Below are positions 10,322-18,252 of a DNA stretch of 64,000 nucleotides, one piece after another. The notes under the pieces were generated by a model that saw nothing but the letters and a program-made list of their open reading frames with translations, was not told the origin of the DNA and did not search any database. The stretch comes from Rhizobium etli CFN 42 (GTDB lineage: Bacteria > Pseudomonadota > Alphaproteobacteria > Rhizobiales > Rhizobiaceae), in assembly GCF_000092045.1 (NCBI RefSeq), contig NC_007761.1, positions 3,704,001-3,768,000 of the forward strand, given 5' to 3'. How positions within the stretch are numbered: the stretch's first letter is position 1; each line of letters begins with the position of its first letter. The translations under genes were made by a program, and so were the position numbers.

Positions 10322-10628
10322 TGCAGCCTCCTGGCCCGAGAAATACTTGCTACCCTAAGAGGACTCTCACGACAGCGTTAATGCAGCGTAAACAGAGGTT
10401 GTAGAAAACTGTCGTATAACGCGGACCGCGACTCCTAATTCTCATCCAGGATAAGTTGTATTTGTTTAGAAATTTAGAAAAATAACAAAGTGAAAACATG
10501 GCCTTAAATAATCTCTTTTGGCTGGGAACTTTATGGAGCCGCTCCTTCACACCTTTCATTAATCACAACGCAGGCGAGTCTCGCGCGTTTACCTGACATT
10601 TCCATTCTGCCCGTAAAAATAGAGTCAA
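10322..10628. other. AT-rich divergent intergenic region of the chemotaxis cluster
   Basis: This 307-bp gap separates the leftward che operon from the rightward receptor-like gene and should hold both promoters. It is clearly AT-richer than its surroundings. I find no convincing -35/-10 pair. A 69-codon leftward frame at 10350-10559 has no recognisable features and is not called. The AGGAGG serving the TTG start of the STAS gene lies at its left edge. Confidence 0.6.
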
Positions 10629-12401
10629 ATGGCCTGCGTTTTAAGAAAAGGTATAGATGTGGCACACGCTCTGGTATCATCCGACGCAGCAGCCGACAGA
10701 TCGGGGCGGGGGATCACCCAGACCCTGGAATCTGCCCGCAGCCAAGTCGAGGAGCGCTTCCTCGAGGGCGGCTCGGTGCTGCTGTCGGTAATGGATGTCC
10801 TGAACCGCCTGCTGAATTCGCTCGAAAGTGTCGCCAAGGCACTCGACGACAAGGAGGCGAGCGACACCAGCGCCGATCTCCGTGCCACGGTGGAAAGCCT
10901 GACTGCATTGCCGGTCAGCGAAGAAAACCGCCAGCAGGCGCTCATCTTGCTGGCGCAAACCGGCAGGGAACTGCGCAAGCACGTCGCCGACATGCAGGAG
11001 ACCATGCGTTATCTCAGAACCTTTGCCGTGACCGTAAAGATCACCGGCGCCGGCCTTGCCGAATTCGCGGGCTTTGCGCAGGAGATTTTGGAACGAATCT
11101 ATTCGGGCACTGACGAGGTCAATCGCTTCGCCGCCCATCTCGACAGCCTCGAGAAAGAGGTCAAACTCGCCGCATCCTTCGGGGTCAGCGTTTCCAAAGG
11201 CTACGCCGATACCGTTCCCGCCGTCGCCCGAGCCCTGCAAGACGATGCTGCCAAAATCGCCGAACATCGCAAGAACCTCGGGGTCATCGCCCGTGAGGTC
11301 GGCGCGATCGCACGCGGCGTCCAGAGCAAGGTCAGCTCGACTCTATCGGCCCTGCAGATCGGCGATATCACCCGTCAGCGCATCGAACATGTACAAGCAA
11401 CCTTTTCGCTGCTTGAAGACTTCCTCGCTGGCGAAGATGGCGCCAGGCTCGACGCCGGTGCGCGCCAGCGTCTTCAGAATGTCGTTCACCATCTGACCGC
11501 AGCGCAGATGAGCGACATGTGCGTCAATTTCCAGCGGGAGTCTGAGAACGTCGTCAAGACGATCGCGAGTTTCGACTACGACATGCAGGAAATCCTCAAG
11601 CTGCGCGATCAAATGGGTATGGAAAGCGGCGAAGCCGGCGGCAATTTCATGCGCGCGCTGGAATCCAGCGTTTCCGCCGCTGACGAGATCGTCAAACAGG
11701 TCGACGCAGCAAGTCGGCAGGCCGATAAGGTGAGCCATTCGACGACCCGCACGGCCGCCAAGCTTTCCGAAGCCATCGCCAACATCCGAGCGGTCAAGAC
11801 CGACATTCATTACATGGCTTTGAATACCAACCTGCGCTGCAGCCGGCTTGGCGAGGCAGGCAAGTCGATCAACGTCGTCACCGCCGAGCTGCGCATCTTC
11901 GCCGGCAAGCTCGATGAATCCGCCGACGCCATCGTCAACGGCCTGCCGGCGCTCGAAGCCGCCGCCGGACGCGTGGCTCCCGCCACGGACGCCGCGGCCG
12001 GCGGACTGGGCGAGAGCCTGACCTCGGCCGTCGGCAACATCCGCTCCGCGGCCAATGTCATGGAAAACGAGCTGAAGGTGCTCGCCGAGAACGGCCGCGA
12101 GGTCGCCGCCAAGATCGGCCTGCTGATCGGCAAGCTCGACTTCCAGCATGAACTCGGCGATGTCCTTGCCCGCTGCGCCGATGTGCTCGAAGGCGTCGCC
12201 GGCACAGATGTCGCCGATATCTCGGATCTCGCGGAGGCCATCGCACCACTCGACCGCAAGATCTTCAAGCTCTACACGATGGTCCAGGAGCGCAACATTC
12301 ATCGCGATATCATCCCGGCAAGAGAGGAGAGCATTCCAGCGCCCACCGAGACCGCCAAAGCCGAAAACGACGACGATCTTTTCGCCGACGCGCTTTTCTA
12401 G
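10629..12401 (+). CDS. Soluble chemoreceptor-like protein with a CheZ-like motif
   Basis: A long helical protein of 590 aa with no signal peptide or membrane segment. Residues 246-250 read DITRQ inside LQIGDITRQRIEHV, matching the D-x-T-x-Q phosphatase signature of CheZ-type helices. Around 396-425, MALNTNLRCSRLGEAGKS followed by VV..ELRIFAGKLDESA is a degenerate version of the MCP hairpin tip. The C-terminus is short, acidic and ends DDDLFADALF. The ATG at 10629 lacks a ribosome site; a GTG at 10659 has AAAAGG seven bases upstream and may be the true start. Transcribed divergently from the che operon; a role in CheY dephosphorylation or array assembly is inference. Confidence 0.8.
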   Translation: MACVLRKGIDVAHALVSSDAAADRSGRGITQTLESARSQVEERFLEGGSVLLSVMDVLNRLLNSLESVAKALDDKEASDTSADLRATVESLTALPVSEENRQQALILLAQTGRELRKHVADMQETMRYLRTFAVTVKITGAGLAEFAGFAQEILERIYSGTDEVNRFAAHLDSLEKEVKLAASFGVSVSKGYADTVPAVARALQDDAAKIAEHRKNLGVIAREVGAIARGVQSKVSSTLSALQIGDITRQRIEHVQATFSLLEDFLAGEDGARLDAGARQRLQNVVHHLTAAQMSDMCVNFQRESENVVKTIASFDYDMQEILKLRDQMGMESGEAGGNFMRALESSVSAADEIVKQVDAASRQADKVSHSTTRTAAKLSEAIANIRAVKTDIHYMALNTNLRCSRLGEAGKSINVVTAELRIFAGKLDESADAIVNGLPALEAAAGRVAPATDAAAGGLGESLTSAVGNIRSAANVMENELKVLAENGREVAAKIGLLIGKLDFQHELGDVLARCADVLEGVAGTDVADISDLAEAIAPLDRKIFKLYTMVQERNIHRDIIPAREESIPAPTETAKAENDDDLFADALF

Positions 12402-12506
12402 AGCATGTCTCGCAAAACTGGGCGGCGGTTTGCGATAAAGACGTGCGGAAAAACAAGGACCGAAAGCATGATAAGCGAATCTGAAAGATCGCGACATGCT
12501 TTAGAG
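12399..12506. repeat. Rhizobial intergenic repeat with terminal inverted repeats
   Basis: A 108-bp element bounded by TAGAGCATGTC (12399-12409) and its near-complement GACATGCTTTA (12493-12503). The interior has the CGCAAAACTG...GCGGTTTGCGATAA...ACAAGGACC..AAGC pattern that I recognise as a dispersed repeat of Rhizobium genomes. It supplies the stop codon of the preceding gene (TAG at 12399-12401), so it inserted at, or reshaped, the 3' end of that gene. Confidence 0.6.
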
Positions 12507-12523
12507 AATGAAACGCGCGGCGG

Positions 12524-13606
12524 CTATCGCCGGCGGAATTTATTGGCGGCATCGATTGCCGCCTTCTGCTGATCGTCCTCGATCCCGAGATAAAAATCCT
12601 CGAGCGAGGGATCGGCAAGCCCAGCACGGCGCGATAGCACATACCACTTCGCCGCCTCGACGGGATTCGGCGGCGTGCCGATGGCGTTGATGTAGAGATG
12701 GGCGAGCTTGTTCTGCGCAACGACATTGCCGCCGTTGGCAGCAAGTTTCAGCCATTCGAAACCCTTGACGTAATCCTTGGGGCCACCGACGCCGTTGACG
12801 AGCCAGATGCCGAGATCGAGCTCGGCCGTGTCGAAGCCGGCGCGCGCGGCGCGCGCCATCCACTCGCGGGCGAGCCGCTTCTTTTCCTCAGGCAGGTCCT
12901 TCAGCGTCGCATAGATCTGCGCGACAGCGTATTGCGAATCGGCAATGCCCTGCTCGGCCGATTTCTCGTAGAACGGCAGCGCGAGCTTCAGCCCCTTTTC
13001 GCCGGGATTGTCGGCGACAACAATCTGCGCCCAGTTGAATTCGGCCGAAGGGTTGCCGGCCTCGGCCGCCTTGCGCATATAATCGTCGGCTTTGACCTTG
13101 TCGCGCGGCACACCCTGGCCTTCCATCAGCATCAGCGCATATTTGAACATCGCCGCAGGATCGCCGCCTTCGGCCGCCTTGCCGTACCAGAAGGCAGCGC
13201 CTTTCACGTCCTTCTTGACGCCGAGGCCTTGCGAGAGGATTTCGCCGATCAGCGTCTGCGCCGCCGGATCGCCGAGCTGGGCGCGCGGCAGCGCCTTGTC
13301 CATCGCCGTCAGATAATAACCGCGCTGGTAGGCGCCATACGCCTCGTCGATCGGCCCTTTGTAATCTTTCTCGGGCGGGAGGTCGGGCAGCTTCGCGCCC
13401 ATGCGGTCGAAAACGCCGACACCATCCGAGGGCTTCACATCCCCGCCGGGGAGACGGTCGGTGCGAAAGCTTGACGCCGGCGCAGTGCCCGGCTGGCTGA
13501 TAACGCTGTCCGGTGCCTGCGCCACAGCGATATCAGGCCCGCCCGCAGTGAGGGCGATTATGCTGGCAAGCAGATATTTCAAAGGGCGGGCGGGCAGGAT
13601 CGGCAT
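12524..13606 (-). CDS. Sel1/TPR-repeat periplasmic protein
   Basis: A 360-aa protein with a signal peptide (MPILPARPLKYLLASIIALT, cleavage likely near AVAQA) followed by a low-complexity stretch and six or so Sel1-like repeats, e.g. AAFWYGKAAEGGDPAAMFKYA, ADDYMRKAAEAGNPSAEFNWA and LAREWMARAARAGFDTAEL. Sel1 repeats are short alpha-solenoid units that mediate protein-protein contacts; similar proteins act in exopolysaccharide regulation or envelope stress in rhizobia, but no specific role can be assigned. The start at 13606 is chosen for the signal peptide; in-frame codons further upstream overlap the next gene. It lies 10 bp downstream of the ThiE-like gene and is probably co-transcribed with it. 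Confidence 0.85.
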   Translation of the reverse strand: MPILPARPLKYLLASIIALTAGGPDIAVAQAPDSVISQPGTAPASSFRTDRLPGGDVKPSDGVGVFDRMGAKLPDLPPEKDYKGPIDEAYGAYQRGYYLTAMDKALPRAQLGDPAAQTLIGEILSQGLGVKKDVKGAAFWYGKAAEGGDPAAMFKYALMLMEGQGVPRDKVKADDYMRKAAEAGNPSAEFNWAQIVVADNPGEKGLKLALPFYEKSAEQGIADSQYAVAQIYATLKDLPEEKKRLAREWMARAARAGFDTAELDLGIWLVNGVGGPKDYVKGFEWLKLAANGGNVVAQNKLAHLYINAIGTPPNPVEAAKWYVLSRRAGLADPSLEDFYLGIEDDQQKAAIDAANKFRRR

Positions 13607-13616
13607 GGGCGGGATT

Positions 13617-14270
13617 TCAATCCTCAAACCGTGGCGCTTTTTCGTCAAGCAGAGCATTGATCTCGGCAACGATGGACGGCGCTCGACCGGGCTCGCCGAA
13701 CACCGCCAGCCGCAGCGCCACGAACTCTGCTCTGGTCTCGGCGACGGCAAGAGCCGACGCCGGATCGGTGCCGGCCATGACGATGCAGGGGATTTCAATC
13801 ATTGAGGCCCACCACTCGCCGAGCGCGAGGTTCTTGGGATGCGCCTCCGGCTTGATATCCCCATCGAGCTTGCCGAAGAAGATATAATCCGGCCTGACTT
13901 CGCCGATCTCCAGCGCATTGTGCCGGTCGCTCGCATTGCCGCCGCCGACGATCAGCTTCGGAGCGTGTTTGTCGATCGCCTCTGACAGTGCCTGCGCATT
14001 GCCGGTAATGTGCAGGCCATCGGCCTTCGCCCGTCCCGCCACACGGCTGTCGCCCGCAATCAGCGCGGCTGCCCCCGCATCCTGGATCACCGGCACCAGC
14101 TTTTCGGCATGTTTCTGGAAGGCGCCGTCGTCGAGCCCATATTGCGGCACGATGACGGAGGCGACATCGCCGCCCTTCAGCGCATCGGCGACGATCCTTG
14201 CCTGTTCATCGGCGTCGGCGATATCAGGGACGATGAGCACCAGGCGGCAGCGGTTTTCGGCTTCGGTCAT
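13617..14270 (-). CDS. Thiamine-phosphate-synthase-like (ThiE fold) protein
   Basis: A 217-aa TIM-barrel protein resembling thiamine phosphate synthase. It has CRLVLIVPDI at strand 1, ALIAGDSRVAGRAKADGLHI at the position of the ThiE NDR..LA...ADGVH region, and RPDYIFFGKLDG where ThiE has PDYIGFGPVF. Several substrate-binding positions differ from classical ThiE (no HLGQ after the ADG strand, no GGI loop), so it may be a specialised or non-canonical member. It is not next to other thi genes. The start at 14270 (MTEAENRCRL) is preferred over a frame extension that is basic and unlike the family. Confidence 0.72.
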   Translation of the reverse strand: MTEAENRCRLVLIVPDIADADEQARIVADALKGGDVASVIVPQYGLDDGAFQKHAEKLVPVIQDAGAAALIAGDSRVAGRAKADGLHITGNAQALSEAIDKHAPKLIVGGGNASDRHNALEIGEVRPDYIFFGKLDGDIKPEAHPKNLALGEWWASMIEIPCIVMAGTDPASALAVAETRAEFVALRLAVFGEPGRAPSIVAEINALLDEKAPRFED

Positions 14271-14378
14271 GAGGTCTTTCCGTTTCCTGCGAATTCCCTT
14301 CTGGAAAGGACGGATCCGCACTCGTTTTGTGTGAGTAGTTCCGTTAGAGGAGGCTTGCAAGAGGAGGACGTCGAAAGC

Positions 14379-15143
14379 ATGCCGCAGGACTTGTCATTCT
14401 ACTACGCCGCTGTGCCCGCGGTTCTGCTTGTCGGCCTCGCAAAAGGCGGCATGGGCGACGCTTTGTCGCTGATCGGCCTGCCCTTTCTCGCCTTGGTCGT
14501 CTCGCCGCTCGAGGCGGCGGCGATCCTGCTGCCGATCCTGGTCTTCATGGACATGATCTCGCTCGTCATCTGGCGCAGGCATGGCGACTGGGCGACACTG
14601 AAGATCATGCTGCCGGGCGCCATTTTCGGCATTGCCCTCGGCTGGGCGACCTCGGCGCTCGTTCCCGGTAATGTCCTTCGCGTCGTCATCGGCGCGGTGA
14701 CAATCCTCTTTTGCTTGCGCTATTTCTGGAACAATTTCGGCCCCGGCGCCGGCAAGTCGATCCCGCCGCGGGGTCAACGACCGGTCGCCGCCCGCCTCTG
14801 GGGCACGTTTTCCGGATATGGCAGCTTTGTCGCCCATGCCGGGGGCGCGCCGTTTCAGATCTATGCCCTACCGCTCAAACTGGAGCCGCGCGAATATACC
14901 GGCACCAGCGTGCGCTTCTTCGCAATCCTCAACGCCATCAAGCTCATTCCCTACTTTGCCCTCGGCCAGCTCGACACGCAGAACCTGGCGACCTCCGCCA
15001 CGCTCCTGCCTTTCGCGCCGCTCGCCACCCTTGCCGGCGCCTGGTGCGTGCGCCGCATGAAACCGCAGATCTTTTATCCCTTCATGTATACGATGGCGCT
15101 CATCGCGGCCCTTCTGATCATGCGCGAGGGCCTCGGCTGGTAA
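14379..15143 (+). CDS. TauE/SafE-family membrane permease
   Basis: An integral membrane protein of 254 aa with about eight hydrophobic segments. The N-terminus FYYAAVPAVLLVGLAKGGMG and the central GTFSGYGSFVAHAGGAPFQIY are the duplicated GxxxG/GGAP-type signatures of the TauE/SafE (DUF81) family, whose members export or import sulfonates, sulfite and related anions. GAGGAGG lies 11 bases before the ATG at 14379. It is divergent from the ThiE-like gene and is followed 67 bp later by a small ArsR regulator, which may control it. The substrate is not known. Confidence 0.88.
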   Translation: MPQDLSFYYAAVPAVLLVGLAKGGMGDALSLIGLPFLALVVSPLEAAAILLPILVFMDMISLVIWRRHGDWATLKIMLPGAIFGIALGWATSALVPGNVLRVVIGAVTILFCLRYFWNNFGPGAGKSIPPRGQRPVAARLWGTFSGYGSFVAHAGGAPFQIYALPLKLEPREYTGTSVRFFAILNAIKLIPYFALGQLDTQNLATSATLLPFAPLATLAGAWCVRRMKPQIFYPFMYTMALIAALLIMREGLGW

Positions 15144-15210
15144 GCGCGGCAGCACGCTGCAATGCACAATTTCCTTGCTGCAACGGCCGGTTTGACGTAG
15201 CGTTTCTGCT

Positions 15211-15471
15211 ATGTCGAACACGGACCCTTTCTCTGCGATTGCCGACCCGAACCGGCGCTTTCTGCTGGAGGAATTGCGGCGCGCGCCGCGAACGGTCAAC
15301 GAGCTTGCCGAGGGCCTGCCGATCAGTCGTCCCGCTGTCTCGCAGCACCTGAAGGCACTGCTCGAAAGCAATCTTGTCTCCGTGACCTCGGAAGGTACGA
15401 AACGCATCTATGCGGTCAACAACCGTGGCTTTGACAAGCTCAATCTGTGGCTGGATCAGTTCTGGGCCTGA
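15211..15471 (+). CDS. ArsR-family winged-helix transcriptional regulator
   Basis: A minimal 86-aa winged helix. ADPNRRFLLEELRRAPRTVNELAE, then ISRPAVSQHLKALLESNLV (recognition helix), then VTSEGTKRIYAVN (wing) match the ArsR/SmtB fold. No metal-binding Cys/His cluster is present, so a metal-sensing role is unlikely; it resembles the non-metal ArsR proteins that often precede activator-of-Hsp90-type or transporter genes. Only one domain is present, and the C-terminus ends WLDQFWA. It follows the TauE-type permease, a possible target. Confidence 0.9.
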   Translation: MSNTDPFSAIADPNRRFLLEELRRAPRTVNELAEGLPISRPAVSQHLKALLESNLVSVTSEGTKRIYAVNNRGFDKLNLWLDQFWA

Positions 15472-15530
15472 CGCCCATGACGCCCTGACGCACTCATTAT
15501 CACGCCATTGCTGACAAGCAGACGCAAACG

Positions 15531-15564
15531 CGCCAGCCGCGATGCCGCGAGCATCGGGCTGGCG
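15531..15564. terminator. Hairpin between convergent genes
   Basis: CGCCAGCC (15531-15538) pairs with GGCTGGCG (15557-15564), with an inner GATGC/GCATC stem. It lies between the convergent ArsR and YdcH genes and could end both. There is no T-run on either side. Confidence 0.5.
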
Positions 15565-15661
15565 CAATTCTGGTGTCAAATCACCGGGTCTTGCAAATTT
15601 TTGGCGGAATGGATGGTTTACCTCTTACGCAAGAAGATCGTCCGGCGACCCTTGGGAAGAT

Positions 15662-15835
15662 TTAATGGACGGATGACTTGAGACGCTGAATCTCGTCCTT
15701 GATGCGCAGCTTGCGGCGCTTGCATTCAGCAATTTCCGTATCGGAGATCGAAGGAGCTGTTCTGAGTGCATGCAGCTCCTCCTCGAGAGCGACATGCTTT
15801 TTCTGGAGTGATTCAAGATGAGCTTCAACTGTCAT
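15662..15835 (-). CDS. Small YdcH/DUF465 protein
   Basis: A 57-aa helical hairpin beginning MTVEAHLESLQKKHVALEEE and containing CKRRKLRIKDEIQRL near the C-terminus, which is the DUF465 (YdcH) pattern: a charged coiled coil with the KRRKLxIKDEI signature. Function in the family is unknown. Shorter than 60 codons but clearly real by family pattern. A second DUF465 gene is transcribed in the opposite direction at 16064, so the two may form heteromeric coiled coils (inference). Confidence 0.88.
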   Translation of the reverse strand: MTVEAHLESLQKKHVALEEELHALRTAPSISDTEIAECKRRKLRIKDEIQRLKSSVH

Positions 15836-16063
15836 TTGACCCTTCCTTCCTCTTACCCTCCCCGGCCATCATCGTCGGGGATCAAGGTGTCAACGCGCCG
15901 GACTGTGACATATTTTTGACGGCTTGTCGAAGGCGAAAAGATGAAGATGAGATGGCAAATTCATGATCAAGACTAACTAGCCGTTACCCGTATTTGGTGA
16001 TAGGAGCTTGCGGAAATCATCGGCAGATCGGACAAGGTCCGAGGACGATAACGGGGAATGCAT

Positions 16064-16267
16064 ATGGCCGATCAGGAACAGGCGGAAATCAGGCTCATGG
16101 TGGCGCGTCTGCGCCAGGAGCACGAGGATTTCGACGCTGCGATCAACGCCATGATCGAGACCGGATGCGACGCTTTGCGAATCCAGCGCATGAAGAAGAA
16201 GAAGCTCGTCATCAAGGACAAGCTCTCCAAGCTGGAAGACCAGATCGTTCCCGACATCATTGCCTGA
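16064..16267 (+). CDS. Small YdcH/DUF465 protein
   Basis: A 67-aa DUF465 protein: [23 protein letters not shown] then [20 protein letters not shown], the characteristic two helices. The ATG at 16064 has GGGGA six bases upstream and is preferred to the ATG at 16058, which overlaps that site. It lies just 16 bp before purE and is probably co-transcribed with purEK; the same small-gene-purE-purK order is, to my knowledge, common in related rhizobia. Confidence 0.9.
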   Translation: MADQEQAEIRLMVARLRQEHEDFDAAINAMIETGCDALRIQRMKKKKLVIKDKLSKLEDQIVPDIIA

Positions 16268-16283
16268 AAGGAACGGCCGCAGG

Positions 16284-16778
16284 ATGACAGATAGACCACT
16301 CGTCGCCATCATCATGGGCAGCCAATCCGATTGGGAGACCATGAAAAACGCGGCCGACACGCTGGAAGCGCTGGAAATCGCTTATGATGCGCGCATCATC
16401 TCAGCGCACCGTACGCCCGAGCGCATGATGAATTTCGCCAAGGGCGCGCGTGCGGAAGGCTTCAAGGTCATCATCGCCGGTGCTGGCGGCGCCGCGCATC
16501 TGCCAGGGATGACCGCGTCGATGACGACGCTGCCGGTCTTCGGCGTGCCGGTCCAGTCGAAGACGATGTCCGGCCAGGACAGCCTTCTTTCCATCGTGCA
16601 GATGCCGGCCGGCATTCCGGTTGGGACCCTCGCCATAGGCAAGGCGGGTGCGGTCAACGCCGCTCTTCTCGCCGCCGCCGTGCTGGCCCTTTCCGACGAA
16701 GAGATTGCCGACAGGCTCGATGAATGGCGCGAGCGCCAGAGTGCTGCCGTCGCCGAATATCCAATGGACGACCAATGA
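16284..16778 (+). CDS. purE: N5-carboxyaminoimidazole ribonucleotide mutase PurE
   Basis: A 164-aa class I PurE that converts N5-CAIR to CAIR in de novo purine synthesis. The phosphate/active-site loop [10 protein letters not shown] (11-20), SAHRTPERM with the catalytic His, and the [11 protein letters not shown] loop are all present. The start at 16284 has GCAGG just upstream. The stop overlaps the purK start (ATGA), as expected for enzymes acting in consecutive steps. Confidence 0.97.
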   Translation: MTDRPLVAIIMGSQSDWETMKNAADTLEALEIAYDARIISAHRTPERMMNFAKGARAEGFKVIIAGAGGAAHLPGMTASMTTLPVFGVPVQSKTMSGQDSLLSIVQMPAGIPVGTLAIGKAGAVNAALLAAAVLALSDEEIADRLDEWRERQSAAVAEYPMDDQ

Positions 16779-17845
16779 CCATAGGAACGATCGGCATTGT
16801 CGGCGGCGGCCAACTGGGCCGCATGCTGGCCATCGCCGCCGCCAGATTGAATTTCCGTACTGTCATCCTCGAGCCGCAACTCGACTGCCCCGCCGCCCAA
16901 CTGGCGAACCGGCAGATCGTCGCCGCCTATGACGATCCGGCGGCACTGGCCGAACTGGCAGACGCCTGCGATGTCGTCACCTACGAATTCGAGAACGTGC
17001 CCGTCGCGGCCGCAGAAACGCTTTCGGCCAGCATTCCGGTCTATCCGCCGCCGAAGGCGCTGGAAGCCGCCCAGGACCGCCTGATCGAAAAGCGCTTCCT
17101 CAACGATTGCGGCATCACCACCGCCCGCTTTCACGCGATCGACAGCCAGGCCGATCTCGAGGCGGCACTTAAGGACTTCGGCGGTCAGGGCGTATTGAAG
17201 ACCCGCCGGCTCGGTTATGACGGCAAGGGACAGAAGGTTTTCCGTTCGGTGGCCGACAGCCCGGAGGGCGCCTATGCCGCGCTCGGCGCCGTACCGCTGA
17301 TCCTCGAAAGCTTCGTCGCCTTCGAACGCGAGGTCTCGATCATCGCCGCGCGCACCGCGGACGGGACGGTCGTTTGCTTCGATCCTGCCGAAAACGTACA
17401 CCGCAACGGCATCCTCCATACCTCGACGGTTCCCGCCGCGATCTCCGCAACGACGGGCGAAGCCGCACGCCGTTCGGCCGAAAAAATCCTCGCGGCATTG
17501 AACTATGTCGGCGTCATCGGCATCGAATTCTTCGTGCTTGCGAACGGCGGCCTGATCGCCAACGAGATGGCTCCGCGCGTCCACAATTCGGGACACTGGA
17601 CCGAGGCGGCCTGCGCCGTCAGCCAGTTCGAGCAGCATATCCGTGCCGTCGCCGGCCTGCCGCTCGGCGATGGCGCCCGCCATTCCGACTGCGTCATGCA
17701 AAACCTGATCGGCGACGATATCCTTGCCGTTCCCGAGTGGCTGCGACGCCCCGATACGCTGGTCCATCTCTACGGCAAGACAGAGTGGCGCCCCGGCCGC
17801 AAGATGGGCCATGTCACCACACTGGCGCCGAAATCCCCGCTTTAG
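16775..17845 (+). CDS. purK: N5-carboxyaminoimidazole ribonucleotide synthase PurK
   Basis: A 356-aa ATP-grasp enzyme that carboxylates AIR with bicarbonate and ATP to N5-CAIR, the substrate of Pur[14 protein letters not shown] at the N-terminus, [12 protein letters not shown] in the ATP-binding region, and [13 protein letters not shown] near the C-terminal third are the family signatures. The start at 16775 overlaps the purE stop. Full length, no defects. A strong hairpin with a T-run (17936-17959) follows. Confidence 0.97.
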   Translation: MTIGTIGIVGGGQLGRMLAIAAARLNFRTVILEPQLDCPAAQLANRQIVAAYDDPAALAELADACDVVTYEFENVPVAAAETLSASIPVYPPPKALEAAQDRLIEKRFLNDCGITTARFHAIDSQADLEAALKDFGGQGVLKTRRLGYDGKGQKVFRSVADSPEGAYAALGAVPLILESFVAFEREVSIIAARTADGTVVCFDPAENVHRNGILHTSTVPAAISATTGEAARRSAEKILAALNYVGVIGIEFFVLANGGLIANEMAPRVHNSGHWTEAACAVSQFEQHIRAVAGLPLGDGARHSDCVMQNLIGDDILAVPEWLRRPDTLVHLYGKTEWRPGRKMGHVTTLAPKSPL

Positions 17846-17891
17846 CGGTGAGAAAACGGCCTGGCAGCTTGGGAAAAACACCGCCACGTGG

Positions 17892-17920
17892 TTGACACGG
17901 AAAAGGTGACGGGGTATCTG
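17892..17920 (+). promoter_or_regulatory. Sigma-70-like promoter upstream of rpmJ
   Basis: TTGACA at 17892-17897 and TATCTG at 17915-17920 are separated by exactly 17 bases. The -35 is perfect; the -10 is moderate. The transcript would begin around 17927 and read through a hairpin into rpmJ. Confidence 0.6.
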
Positions 17921-17935
17921 CACCCCCACCTAAAG

Positions 17936-17959
17936 AGCGCGCCCCGACGGCGCGCTTTT
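17936..17959 (+). terminator. Intrinsic terminator or attenuator before rpmJ
   Basis: AGCGCGCC (17936-17943) and GGCGCGCT (17949-17956) form a perfect 8-bp stem with a 5-base loop, followed by TTTT. It can end purEK transcription, or act as an attenuator within the leader of the promoter at 17892. Confidence 0.7.
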
Positions 17960-18017
17960 GATTGTTAAAGTTACGGGCGAATGTGAATTCCCCCTATAGA
18001 GATCGCGGATCAGAAAA

Positions 18018-18143
18018 ATGAAGATCAAGAATTCGCTCAAGTCGCTCAAGGCTCGCCACCGTGACAACCGTCTCGTTCGCCGCAAGGGCCGCATCTACAT
18101 CATCAACAAGCTGAACCCGCGCTACAAGGCTCGTCAGGGCTGA
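18018..18143 (+). CDS. rpmJ: 50S ribosomal protein L36
   Basis: A 41-aa L36, beginning [17 protein letters not shown] and ending NPRYKARQG. It is the zinc-independent (C-minus) form: none of the four zinc-ligand Cys/His residues of the classical type is present. Too short for default gene calls but unmistakable. As is usual in rhizobia it stands alone, outside the large ribosomal operons. Its leader holds a promoter-like sequence and a hairpin. Confidence 0.96.
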   Translation: MKIKNSLKSLKARHRDNRLVRRKGRIYIINKLNPRYKARQG

Positions 18144-18252
18144 TTGCGCCAATTCGGATTTGTGCGCCGCGCAGATTGCGTCGACGGACATCCGGTGGGT
18201 CGCTGCGGTGATCACGTCTAATTTGTTTGATCTTCGGCGCTGGCGGACTAAT

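Noticed and set aside
10350..10559. 69-codon minus-strand frame in the che divergent region
   Set aside because: No ribosome site, no domain, in an AT-rich promoter region.
14010..14378. In-frame extension of the TauE/SafE gene upstream of 14379
   Set aside because: The extension overlaps the opposite-strand ThiE-like gene, and a good GAGGAGG precedes ATG 14379 where the membrane segments begin.
17963..18000. Second promoter directly before rpmJ (TTAAAG and CTATAG)
   Set aside because: The boxes are about 23 bases apart, outside usable sigma-70 spacing.
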